Notes under the pieces: generated by a model
What the model saw: the letters and a program-made list of their open reading frames with translations, nothing else
Databases searched by the model: none
Told to the model about the DNA's origin: nothing
Shown: in pieces, positions 22,530-32,650 of the stretch
How positions within the stretch are numbered: the stretch's first letter is position 1
How the letters are laid out: each line of letters begins with the position of its first letter
Made by a program: the position numbers and the translations under genes
Assembly: GCA_033439765.1 (NCBI GenBank)
Contig: JAULSN010000011.1
Coordinates: 248,001 to 312,000 of the forward strand
Reading direction: 5' to 3'
DNA: 64,000 bases
Source: Lasiosphaeria ovina
Taxonomy: Eukaryota; Ascomycota; Sordariomycetes; Sordariales; Lasiosphaeriaceae

Positions 22530-24089
22530 GAAAATGGCGTTAGCGAGGTTATCCGCCGAGCTACCGCCGCCGTTATTAATATTAATACTCATCGACTAGT
22601 TATTACCATTATCCCGGGTATATTTCGCTCTCTTTAAGGGCCGCCCTACCGGGTCACCCGGCCCCGCCTCGCCGTTACTCGATATACCGCCCGCCGCCTA
22701 TAATAAGGTAATAAAGATAAACTCCGGGGGCACGTATAGGGACGCCCTTTCGATTACGACTTATTCGGCCTATAGCCTTAACTACGTATATAATATATCT
22801 ACGTATATATTCCTACGTATCTTAAGTACGTAATATAACTACGATACGGGATTATTATCTCTGAAGTTACGGTATCTTCTACCCTCTCGGTATTCGTATA
22901 CCTCGCTTAGCTTATAGTATACCGACCGTACCGTATCCTTATTATTATTTATCGCCGTAACCATACCTTTCTGAACACCGGCATACTCGGGGACTGGCTC
23001 TACCGGTATATCGGGCACGGCGGTATTACGCCGGGGTAGTACGGGTGATCCCTAGGTAGACTGGGTATAGGTACTCGGAGGAGGTACGGACCGCCGGGAT
23101 AGTAGATTCTCGATCTATTAATCTACCGAAGGAAATAATAGCGGGTTCGAAGGCATAAGGCGGGGCTATAAAGGTAGCGCGCGGGAGCGGCTACTAGGCG
23201 TAAGGCCATATAGAGACTGCCTTATTAGCCCGGTCGGTATTACCGGGGGGGGCGGTTATTATATTACCGGTTATACTTTCTTCCGTAATATAAAAATAAA
23301 GAGGACTATTATATAGAAAGGAAGCTTTAGAACCTTCATTTTACCTAGAGTTATTTCCAGGTTCGCCGCCTTAAACAACTACCTTTCAGTACCCTCGACC
23401 CAGTTAAAGTAAAGCTTCTTTTTCGAGCGACCAACGCCCTAGCCCGCCTCAACCTCTATAGCTCGGAAGACCCACTAGAGGTTATCGCCGAAGTTAGTAA
23501 TATACTAAGATACCTACCGGGCAAGCTCAGACTCCAGCTTCTCGATCTCTAACTCTATATAGAAGTCCACGATATAGTAGTTAATTTCTATAACCTCCAT
23601 TTTCGTCGGGGGCTACTTTAGTCCTTTAGTATTACGAAAGACGGCATTCTCAATAAAGCAGAAGCCTAACGTAATTTGAAGGCTAAAGTCTTCCTCGAAG
23701 AGCTTAGAAGGTTAAGGAGAATACGAGTCTTCTTCGTTACTAGTCGTCCCCGTATTCTTCACCATATCGTATTATATTTCCTCCTCGTTATCTACCGAGG
23801 TATCGTTACCTTCGCTAGCCTACTAAGTCTCGGCATCGGTCTCGGCACCTATCTCCGTACCTACTTCGGTAACCGCCTCGGTGCCCGAGGTCTCAGGAGA
23901 GGGCTCGGGAGAGGGCTCGGGAGCCGCCTTCCTACCTCTACCCCGGCCTCTACCCCTAGAAGGTTTGGCTATAGCCTCCCGGCGGGTAATAGCGGTATTA
24001 TAAGAGCCGTTATTTTTATACGTACTAGACTAAGGGGTAGCCTTTATAGTGGATTTAGATATAGTACTACCCTTCTTCCTAGCGGGCAT
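22530..24089 (-). pseudogene. Second ORF of the mariner-like element, unknown, RIP-inactivated
   Basis: Starts ATG at 24089 with MPARKKGSTISKSTIKATP and stays mostly readable, with TAG/TAA breaks, for about 500 codons. The first third is basic, then a Gly/Arg run (PSRGRGRGRGRKAAPEPSPE) and an acidic Glu/Thr-rich tract. The middle holds EINYYIVDFYIELEIEKLES, and the later part a charged helix-rich block VYYKLSEVYEYREGRRYR. I recognise no domain. The composition (RG-rich then acidic, then coiled) suits a DNA- or chromatin-binding accessory protein, which is inference. Some joins between frames remain uncertain. Confidence 0.5.
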
Positions 24090-24490
24090 TATGGGGGGTT
24101 CGCCTAATTCGTGTAGAATGGATAAATCGAAAGTAACGCTACGGCGTAGGGAGCGGCTCGCGCGTGGCCGGGTAAGAAGATATCGGTTATTAGGGTAATA
24201 TAGGATAGGTCGAATAGGCTTGATCCCGATAGAAGGAAGGCTTTATTGCTCTTGTTAGCTAGTAACTGTGGTGGCGGTACGATCAAGTTAGTATGGTGGA
24301 TGTCTTGTAGATTCCAATACGGCAATACGGCATTGCTGAACTTACGGGACGATACACCGGCCAGGGTTGTTATTTCTATCGATCCTACGTTACCGGCTAA
24401 TACATCCATGTAATAGTAGTATTTCCGTATATTTGAAGGTCGTGATGACTTCAATTGACTCGATGGCTGTAGAATGAATGTAAAGAGCGG

Positions 24491-24596
24491 TAGGAAAAAG
24501 TCGAATTTGGTGTTTACTTCGAGATGTGTATGTCGCACCCTCAAAAATTGACAGGGATGTTGATCCTACGGCACGCACGTTCTAAAATGACAACGG
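24491..24596 (-). repeat. Right terminal inverted repeat of the mariner-like element
   Basis: Inverted copy of 19903-20010. Differences include CTG for CTA in the block before TCAATTTTTGAGG and a 2 bp insertion in the GCGACATACACATC part. Confidence 0.85.
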
Positions 24597-24740
24597 GCTG
24601 AGTGGGGCAGGTTACGTGAAGCGAACTTGCTAAAAGGTGTGGGGCGAGAGTCGGGCCGCAACAAAGGCCAAACCTAAATGACCACAATAGCAAAAGGGAC
24701 GTAATGCAGACGATTAGGAGCGTTCTATAAACCTGGCTAA

Positions 24741-25720
24741 ATGCATTACTGTACGGAGTGCGCTCGATACTTTGAAAGCGCAAGAGCGTTAGAGCAGCAC
24801 CTTGAGGCATCGAGCCGGCACACCTTCGACTTCTCGTCCTTTGTCTCAAATCCCGTCGTACGCCCTTCCGCGCAGGCGACAACATCAGCACGGGAAATGC
24901 CACTACTGTTTAAAAAGCCCTTGTCAACTGTCTCCTTGACCTCCTTGGCCCAGGCAACACGCTCTATTTCTAGGGATGACGAGCCATCTAAAATGCTGAT
25001 AAGCTCTCTAGACGAGTGTGATCATTTCGCTCTCGTCGTTCTTCCGTCTATTGGGACCTTGCAGGAGCTAACAATTCTCCGACTAGGTTCTACTGCAGTG
25101 GGGAGTACTCAGACCTTGGGATATCTTGCGGAGGAGACGAATACCGAGTCCATAAAGTCTTGGTTTGCGCACAGTCTAAGTTCTTTGCTGCAGCTTGCCG
25201 CGCAGGCTTCAAGGCCAGTGGCAGTTCATACCCTTGCAACGGCTCTAATCTAACATTCTTCGTTTAGGAGGCGCAAGAAGGAAAGATCGACCTCCCAGAT
25301 GATGATCCTCGGCTTATCCATAAAATGGTTCATTATTTCTACCACTTGGACTACGACGCAGAAACGGAGGGAGACGGATCTGACGCCATTGAGCCGACCC
25401 TTGTCACTCATGCAAAAGTTTACGCCTTGGCAGAGAAGTACCTTATCGATGGACTGAAGGGCCTCGCGCTTCGAAAATTCAAGACGGTGGCTACTGAGTC
25501 CTCGGATGTCGACCATTTCCTTCAGGCAACGCAGGAGGTGTACACATCTACTATTGAAGGAGACAGAGGCTTGAGAGATGTCATCGTGGCAATCCTTTCT
25601 AAGAATTCCAAATGGCTGGACGTGAGCCAAGTGCAACATGTGATCAAGGACTTGGGAGCTTTGACGTTCGATCTCGTTATGCATGCGCACCGAAATGGCA
25701 GGTTCAAAGCTAGATACTAG
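24741..25720 (+). CDS. BTB/POZ domain protein with an N-terminal C2H2-like finger
   Basis: Exons 24741-25015, 25099-25213 and 25268-25720 join in phase to 280 residues. The first exon has a C2H2-like finger (CTEC then 19 residues to the paired His of EQHLEASSRH). The BTB fold follows: DGEYSDLGISCGGDEYRVHK, VCAQSKFFAAACRAGFK, EAQEGKIDLPDDDPRLIHKM and later YALAEKYLIDGLKGLALRKF. Intron 1 uses GTGTGA with a GAGCTAAC branch. Intron 2 needs an AAG|GCCAGT donor, that is a GC-AG intron or a mutated GT. An unspliced frame runs on to 25253 but destroys the BTB core. BTB proteins of this kind act as dimerising adaptors, often for cullin-3 ligases. A shorter start at Met 24993 (BTB alone) is possible. 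Confidence 0.72.
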
Positions 25721-27205
25721 ATAGTCAAGAAGACGACAGCTAGGACCCGGATTAATTGATATTCGAGGATGCACACCTCACGTATGCGTAAATAGTTAAC
25801 AAGACCATAAAGAGCAGTGATTATACCGTCAGCCAAAGTCTTCTCTTTGGCAGTTGAGTTCCTCTACACCCGAATTTAGTACACGTAACTACAATGAACA
25901 CAGAGATTAATCATCGACTCGCCTATGATTCTCTGGCGTATTGGTAAGCCTAGGGTCTGAATCGACCAGGACACCGTAATATCGCCATTCGAGTAGTCGA
26001 CTTGAACAGATCCGGTTTGCGGAAGACGGAGGAAATAAGAATCCAGAGAACGGGATCCCTATCATATTCAACAGGCACAGTTGCTATCAACTCCGCAATC
26101 CACATGTCTGAGAACACCTCTGCTTCCTCAGCACTCTAAATCGTCTACGAGAACCGAGAATCGCAATCTTAGCTAGGAGCTCGAGATCAACAACCCTGGG
26201 AACACTTCGAGTTTTCCCATGGAGGATCTTCAGCAATATTCTGCTAGTGGGAGGTTTTTAAAGGAGAGAGATTAGGGAATTGCTATTGGAAGAACAAAGG
26301 GCCGCCCACTAAGAAGCTGCCTAACGAAAGAATTAGGCAGGAGACTGGTTTGCGGTTTTGAAAGGTTGGATGTAAAGAGGGAAAGAGCCACAGAATCATC
26401 AACTTCGGCGACATTTGAAAGATACCATAGGTTTGGAGAGCAGTATTGCGAATCACAGCAAGGAAGGAGCGAAGTCGCCGCTAGGAAGCTCCCTGCGAAC
26501 GGAGATACGGTCAGCAAGGAGCGTCACAACACATACTGTACGACAAGAATATTGCTGGTGTTTGGTCAACGTTGCCGAAGCTCAGTTTAAAGTGACTTGA
26601 TACAGAAAACTTTGTAGATATTTATTGAAGACTTCAAATCTCAGTCGAGCACTTCTCGATATCTTCGATTTTGGTAGCTAAGGCGCCGGCTGGCTAACAT
26701 CGCCACAAATCTCATGCGCTGTACGGTTTGCGCTGACTTGGTGGTCAGGGTTAGGGTTCAAGTGACAAGACACACCGACCCGGCCCGCTGGAAAGCCGCG
26801 AGTTTGGATGGAGTGGAAGCCTGCAATCTTGCAGCAGAAGCAGAGGACTTGCAGTGAACGAGCCACATTGTGCGTTGCATCGAATTGGCCGACAGGGAGC
26901 AAGATATCCGAGACAGCCAATGCAGCTGCATCGAGTTGCGCAGTCTCGACTCCACTCCCCAGGCTGCTGCATTTCGAGAGCGTCGCGTCGCGTCCGTTGG
27001 GCTCTGACTTGGCTGCCTGGCGACGAGGCAGAGAACAAGGCATAGGCCGAGGCAAAAAGGCGCAAATGCAACGCGTCCTGACATCAAACCGAAACATTAA
27101 AGTCTCGCGATCTGCCCTCGAATAGACAACATTAGTTCGTCCTCACCGCCAGTAATTATTGATTCGTAATCACGCAAAACGCATCCAAAGTTTCAATTAA
27201 TCACC
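25721..27205. other. Intergenic
   Basis: About 1.5 kb without a supported gene. Overlapping frames at 26678-27125 on both strands are chance-like. A telomere-like TTAGGG pair lies at 26747-26759. The last 80 bp form the promoter of the NUDIX gene. Confidence 0.45.
26747..26759 (+). repeat. Short interstitial telomere-like motif
   Basis: AGGGTTAGGGTTC, two TTAGGG-type units, as at 6115. It may be a promoter element or a minimal telomere scar. Confidence 0.3.
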
Positions 27206-27784
27206 ATGTCGACCCATAGCAGCGACCTGCCGTTCACCGGATTCACCTTCAGCGACGCAGTCTCGGCGCTCAACATCTCCCCAGCGGCATACAAGGCCTC
27301 GCACCCGAGCATCACAGGCGGGCTCGTCGTCGGCGCCGTCGTCATCGTCGGCAACAGCCCGCCGCGCATGCTGCTCATCCAGCGCGCACCGAGCGACGGC
27401 TGGCCGCTGGATTGGGAGTGTCCCGGCGGCGGCGTCGACGCGCAGCTCGACGCGACACTGCTGCAGGCGGTCGCGCGCGAGCTGTCCGAGGAGAGCGGGC
27501 TCGTGGCCGCGCACATCGAGGCCGTGCTGGACGAGTACGAGTTTGGCGACGGCGGCGACCGCTGGCGCAAGATCACCTGCCTGGTGCGCGTCAAGCACGA
27601 CGGCCGGCACGACGGGCCGCTGCCGCCGGTGACACTGGCGCCCGACGAGCACTGCGACTATGTTTGGGCGTCCGAGGAGGAGGTCAGGCTCGCAAAGTGC
27701 GACGGGAGGGAAATTAGGTTTGCTTACGACGGGGCCGTGAAGCAAATTTTTGTGGATGCGCTCCAGAGACATGGCGCGGTTTGA
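27206..27784 (+). CDS. NUDIX hydrolase
   Basis: Intronless, 192 residues, with a good start context (ATCACCATGTC). NUDIX enzymes cut nucleoside diphosphates linked to another moiety and clear damaged or signalling nucleotides. The fold begins with the strand GGLVVGAVVIVGNSPPRMLLIQRA, then WECPGGGVD and the NUDIX helix ending ARELSEESGL near residue 95. The metal-binding REL.EE.GL half is intact. The upstream Glu of the box is replaced (DATLLQAVARE has Asp/Ala where Gly-x5-Glu is expected), so the box is slightly out of consensus. Acidic residues near VTLAPDEHCDYVWASEEEV match the end of typical fungal NUDIX proteins. The substrate is unknown. Confidence 0.88.
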   Translation: MSTHSSDLPFTGFTFSDAVSALNISPAAYKASHPSITGGLVVGAVVIVGNSPPRMLLIQRAPSDGWPLDWECPGGGVDAQLDATLLQAVARELSEESGLVAAHIEAVLDEYEFGDGGDRWRKITCLVRVKHDGRHDGPLPPVTLAPDEHCDYVWASEEEVRLAKCDGREIRFAYDGAVKQIFVDALQRHGAV

Positions 27785-28737
27785 CTGTTGCCGTGGAGAC
27801 TCGGGGGGTATGTCATTGGGAGTTTGGGGGTTTAATTACGGCAGCCGCAGTATTTAATAGAGCAGCAGGATTGTGACTGCTTGTTCGTCCAAAGTTTTAC
27901 AGAGATGTGAGCTGAAGCGGGCAGCTGGCAAAAATATCCACTTCTCCTTGCCTCACGGGGCTAAATACAACCGCGAATCGCAGCATTGGACTTGACCAAA
28001 ACAGCAGCTGTCAAAGTAGATAGCGACGACCCTTCCGCATGATGTGTAGGATCAATAGAGTTGGGACGTGATTCAGACGGCAAAGGCCATGTGCAGGAAG
28101 CCTGGTAATCCTACAATTAAACCAAGAGAGTGCAGCAATGCGATCACTAGGCAGGCAAAAAACTAATTACTTACACCGATCCTGCCATAATTTTGTCTGA
28201 CAAGAAAGACCAGTCGCAGGAATCCAGCCATGGAGACTTGTTTGTCGTTTGGCTACCTGCCTGTAACTCAACCCTGGCATCTGAAACCAGGGGAACCCCA
28301 AATATCGACGGCGCGGCACGATTTTCCCGCCTTTTCCATGTTGGCGATCCTCAGCCCTATATCGTCCAGTCTGCCTCGGGTAGGTGCGTAACAGACGGTG
28401 TTTATCTGACCTTCCTATAACGGTAGTTGAGACACAGTCGATTGCTAAGAGAGTCACTGGTCCCTCTCAAGCGGACAATACCATCGATGAGACGAGGACT
28501 AATTATATGGCCGGAACCCCTTTCCAGAGGCCAGTTTAAATAGAGCCGGCACAGGTATAAAGAAGTAGCTGCTCTTATGTAAACGACCTCCTCGTTGCAA
28601 ATCGCTACAACATTCACCCTTTCTCTAAGTTAGAATCAACCCTTCAGCAGCCACCGGCGGATACTCCTTGCGATACAAGACATCATTCCCCACACAACTG
28701 CAACATCAGCTCATTTCAGAGACTCAGACCCGTCACG
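27785..28737. other. Intergenic
   Basis: No gene seen. The stretch contains the 3' flank of the NUDIX gene and the promoter of the secreted protein at 28738. Confidence 0.45.
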
Positions 28738-29373
28738 ATGCTCGCCAAGCTCTCTGCACTCCTCGCGGCAGCCGCAGGCTCGGCATCGGCCATCGGCATC
28801 CGCGTCACGCCGCACGAGCAGTACGGATCTTCGATCGGGGCGCTGGGGTGCAAGATCGACACGAACCGGGTGGCTTACTGGCCGATGGCGGTGGACTGCA
28901 ACAACATCTGCGTGCGCGTGTCCTACTCCGGGCGGTCGCTGAACCTGCTGCGCATCGACCAGTCGGGCGGCGCCTACGACATCTCGTACGACGCCTGGAA
29001 CACGCTCGTCTCGGGCCAGTCGGCGACCGTGCATCCCGTCACGGGGGGGTCTGTTGCTATGGACTATGACACGGTACCGGCCGACCAGTGCGCCTCGCTG
29101 CTGCACACGGGCGCCCTGCCGCTCAGCGCTGCTAATAGCATGAACTTCTTGTTCAGCTGCCTCGCCCAGCCGAGCAGCTGGGTCGCCAACCACTACCAGC
29201 TGTACAACATTGCCAATGCCGACTGCACGTTTGGGTACGACGAGCAATGCACCCTCCCCGCCGGCCAGAACCAAGCCACTTGTCCCCATCAGCTCGGCGC
29301 CAACCCCCCGCTCGTCGGCGACACTGTCTACAACGTCCAGTACGGCACCGGTGCGCTGATCCCGGCTCCGTAG
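28738..29373 (+). CDS. Secreted protein, probable double-psi beta-barrel (barwin / cerato-platanin-like)
   Basis: Intronless, 211 residues. Residues 1-18 (MLAKLSALLAAAAGSASA) are a signal peptide, so the product is exported. The mature start IGIRVTPHEQYGSSIGALGC is followed by the block VDCNNICVRVSYSGRSLNLL and the conserved RIDQSGGAYDISYDAWNTL. That pattern, Cys-paired with a buried Asp, is like DPBB-fold secreted fungal proteins (barwin, expansin-like, cerato-platanin). A distal Cys-rich region (CTFGYDEQCTLPAGQNQATC) closes the protein. Possible roles are cell-wall loosening or plant contact. Fold assignment is by pattern only. Confidence 0.68.
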   Translation: MLAKLSALLAAAAGSASAIGIRVTPHEQYGSSIGALGCKIDTNRVAYWPMAVDCNNICVRVSYSGRSLNLLRIDQSGGAYDISYDAWNTLVSGQSATVHPVTGGSVAMDYDTVPADQCASLLHTGALPLSAANSMNFLFSCLAQPSSWVANHYQLYNIANADCTFGYDEQCTLPAGQNQATCPHQLGANPPLVGDTVYNVQYGTGALIPAP

Positions 29374-29717
29374 ATGGCGTCTGGAAAGGGGAGAGGGCGG
29401 AGAAGACGGCAATGTGGAGAGGGAGGTACTGAGGCAGGGGATAAACACAGACGCGATGCGCTCGATCAGGACATGCTTGGCAGCTTTCAGTGGGCCAGCA
29501 CCAAGATATACAAAGTAGACCCTGAAAATATGTTTGCCTTTCATAATCTGGGTGTTCATTTCTTTTCCCTGTCAAACTTGCCGTTCATTTCATTATAGAC
29601 CAGCGCAATACACCCCGTCACTTCGGTAACACTAAACCAACCTCTCCCGCCTCCCGTTATCGTCGCAGCCCAGAGTCGCGCTTCAACAACAGCCCCCCGT
29701 CCCCAAGAGCTACTCCA
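29374..29717. other. Short gap between convergent genes
   Basis: 3' flanks of two convergent secreted-protein genes. No gene is seen. Confidence 0.5.
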
Positions 29718-30552
29718 TCACAGAGCAACAAGCGACACCTGGTCAAGCAAGACAACGTTCGCCTCGCCACCCGTGCACTGGATCTGAATCGCCACGAAGC
29801 CGCCGGGGCCGCCGTTGGTCGTGTACGTGATGGAAAACGTCTTCCACGCGGGCGTAACGTGCTGCAGCAGGCCCTCGTAGAAGTCGCCGTTGCCCTGCAC
29901 GCCGAACGACGGGTTGACGTAGCAGCCGCCGGTGCCGGCGGGCTGCTGGGCTGCGAACGACAGCGTGTACGCCGCGCGCCGGCTCGGGAGGGTGACGTGC
30001 TGGTCCCACTCGTACAGCCCGTCGGCGGCGAACGAGGTGCGGCTGTTTTGGTCATTAATACTCGACTAGGATAGGACGGGCTGGGTCTGGGGGAGCGACT
30101 CACAACGCGCCGCCCGTCGGCGACCCCGGCGCGAGCGTGATGCCGGGGTTGTCGTAGCCGTAGCTGGTCGACGTGATGATATCGCCGTTGAACCACGGGC
30201 TGAGGCCGGCGACGGACGGGTTGGCGACGAGGTTGGTCGGCGCCGGGCACACCGATGCCGTCACTGTGCTGGTCGTCGTGAATGTCACGGTCCCCGGTGT
30301 CGTGGTGGCGGCGGGCCACAGACACGAGCACGCGCTCGACACGCGCGCCACGCCGCACGACGTCGACACGTACGTCGGCAGCTGGCTGACCCCCGCCACG
30401 CAAGCCGTGGTGAAGGTCGCGCAGAACCCCGACGCGTCCGCCGTGCGCCGCGCTAGCTGGTTGTAGCAGTTGTCGGCTGCGCACGCTGCCAAGGCGCCGT
30501 GAGCCCATGCTGCTGCTGCTGCGAGCAGGGTTTGGAACTGGGAGGGCCGCAT
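29718..30552 (-). CDS. Secreted Cys-rich protein with a C-terminal carbohydrate-binding-like (CBM4/9-type) domain
   Basis: Exons 30552-30104 and 30042-29718 (intron GTGAGT..AACAG, phase kept) give 257 residues. A signal peptide (MRPSQFQTLLAAAAAWAHGA) leads into a Cys-rich module (CAADNCYNQLARRTADASGF, CSCLWPA) and a Thr/Val-rich linker (TVTFTTTSTVTASV). The second half, from NLVANPSVAGLSPWFNGDI to NVVLLDQVSLVAL, has the start and end of the jelly-roll fold seen in CBM4/9-like domains. This architecture is common in fungal surface proteins of unknown role. A wall or extracellular polysaccharide-binding role is inferred. Confidence 0.75.
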
Positions 30553-31242
30553 GTTGACTGTTGGGGTCTGTTTTCTGAGTCTCGACCACTTTACTTTTGA
30601 CCTTAGGATGGCGTTGCTGTTGCGGACCTTGGTTGTTGGCAGCCAGGCGACAGGGTGCAGACACCCTCCAGTTATCTATCATTGTCTTTTGGATTTGAGA
30701 ACCTGGCTAGCTCAGCGTTTTCGTACAGGTGCAGCTCCAGCTCGGGGCTGAAGCGACTATTCAACGCCATATTGACGCATGGCTTTCTCGCCAACCCCTG
30801 ATTTGCCCCTCCCCCCTTCCCCGGTGCAGGCGTCTGCAGCTGACGGACGTTTCCGACGAGCTGCAAGCCTCAAAACGCCGTTCACGGTCAGATACGAGCT
30901 TGTGCAGTGCGCCACATGGGTGCTTTGAGGTATTAATTGGATTGCGTCGTGGGATGTCGCCATTGGATGATTGGAGGGACCCAACGCAGCGAAGATGAAA
31001 AGGTCTTTCTCAGACAAGATAATTTACTTCTCATCCGAACATATGCAAAACACATTCATTTGAAAGCAACAAAACAAGACTCAGCAGGGTCGTACAACTT
31101 TCGGTCATGAATATTTTGGATTTTGTTTACGTGCAATAGCCGCATGATATTTCGACAGCAACTCATACAAAGTTCTCGCGACACTCAGTCTCTCATAAGT
31201 CGTAAAACCCGGCTTTCTCAACCCCGACAACCTTGTGCATTC
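30553..31242. other. Intergenic
   Basis: Promoter of the CBM-like gene and 3' flank of the small secreted gene. No gene is seen. Confidence 0.45.
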
Positions 31243-31631
31243 TCAGGCCGGCGTTGCAGTGGGCGTCGGAAACGTCGGCACCACAATCGGCGCCGTGCAG
31301 TAGTTCTGCTTCTTGGCCCAGGCGCACATTGACGGACTCACGCAGCTGCAGCACAAGCATGCCTGGCGAGACAGGTGAGCAACTCAGCTACACAGAGCCT
31401 TGGAGTACGGCGACATACCTTTCTAGCCTTGTCGGCAGTGTCCTTGCCGTCGATACATGTCAGCGTGCGGGCGTCGGTGAAGCGGTACTGGTTGTAGCAG
31501 GCGTTGGAGTCGATGACGGCGAGGCAGTCGTCGGTTCTTGCGAGCTGCCGCGTGCACTCGGGAAAGTCCTGGCCCAGCGCCACGGCGAACCAGAGGGCGA
31601 GGAAGCCGAGTGAGAGCTTCATATTCATCAT
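31243..31631 (-). CDS. Small secreted cysteine-rich protein (110 residues)
   Basis: Two exons, 31631-31419 and 31362-31243, are joined by a 56 nt intron (AAG|GTATGT, acceptor TCGCCAG) in phase 0. A signal peptide (MKLSLGFLALWFAVALG) precedes a mature protein rich in Cys: four in the first exon (PECTRQLARTDDCL, NACYNQYRF, LTCIDGK) and a tight group in the second (ACLCCSCVSPSMC, NYCT). A Pro/Thr tail ends it. Without splicing the frame reads into a false C-terminus, so the second exon is easily missed. Such proteins are typical of fungal secretomes and include effectors, but nothing here shows a host target. Confidence 0.78.
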
Positions 31632-32650
31632 AGTGGTTAAAGCGGGCGAGGCTGTTTTGTCTGTTGGTGTGTCTGCTGAAGGAGCCAGTGCAAGCTGCCG
31701 TGCCCACTCACTGGCCTGCAGATTGGCGACTGGCGGCATAGATGCCATGTAAGTAGTGCGGGAGGCAGCTGGACGATATCGGGCCAGATATACCGACCAG
31801 AGGCGCTGATAGCATGCCAGACCGTCGGTGTGGTGGGTTATTAGGCAAAGAAGGCCGACAGCCAATCGGCTGCATCCAGCCAGATTGTGTCTAAGGGATT
31901 TCCTCGCCGCCCACTATTCGGCACTTTTCCGGGCGAATCGCTTGAGGGGTGCGGGGACCCGTCGACGGCCGTCTCCCAGACGTCAATACAGGAATAGTAG
32001 TGCCAGTGTCCGAGCAGCCAACCACAACAGCACCAACGCACCACGGCCCCGCCGCAGGACATTCGAGAATATTAAAGATTGATTTTTCCACCCGCTGTCC
32101 GCGCCTGCCATCTCGGAACAGGCCGAGCATGTGCCCAGCTGAGCCGTGTCCGCCGCGAGGGACCAGGGGTGCTGCCATGGCCACGGCTCTGGCCACTCTG
32201 GACAACAATACCTAGAGAGACGCCGGCACATGCCACCATCTGCCGCCAACCCCAGCATCCAGCAAACGTTTCCCCGATATTCGCTTCGCGCCCGCCCACT
32301 AATGCCCGCTGGTCGATATTACCCGTCATCAAAGCCAGCCAGTGTCGGCTCGCGAGCGAGGCCTGCGATATTAATGAGGGCCATGTCTTGCCCCCCAGGG
32401 TCAATATTTGCGTGCGTTATCAGCTTCTGGAAGACCCGGCACCTGTGCTGCCCCGGATCACGAACGGCGGCTAGGTCACGGACATAACTAGTACTAGTAT
32501 CGCCTCCTCTTCGCTTTTCCCCCCCTTCGACCCCCCCCCCCCTTTTTGCCCCACATTCCCGTCTCTTTCTCTCCGAGTCAGTCAGTCCCATCGTTGCGGT
32601 TCCAGAGCCCAGCCTCGACATCGTAGACAGACACACTTAGTCATCTCGAC
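31632..32650. other. Intergenic
   Basis: Divergent promoters of the small secreted protein and the DUF1996 gene. A long C-run lies near 32,520-32,542. No gene is seen. Confidence 0.45.

Larger units (their letters stand above)
19903..24596. mobile_element. RIP-mutated Tc1/mariner-like element with long terminal inverted repeats and two convergent ORFs
   Basis: Terminal inverted repeats run from 19903 to about 20010 and, inverted, from about 24491 to 24596. They begin CCGTTGTCATTTTAGAACGT and are near identical over about 105 bp with a few substitutions and small indels. Between them lie a mariner-type transposase on the plus strand and a second degenerate ORF on the minus strand. The inside is TA-rich with TAG/TAA nonsense, the RIP signature, while the terminal repeats are little changed. 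No TA or other target duplication is evident at the ends I chose. At 4.7 kb the element is two to three times longer than usual single-gene mariner elements. Confidence 0.75.

Noticed and set aside
24104..24544. 146-codon minus-strand ORF starting inside the right terminal repeat
   Set aside because: It lies between the terminal repeat and the second ORF start and has no protein-like pattern; probably leader sequence of the element.
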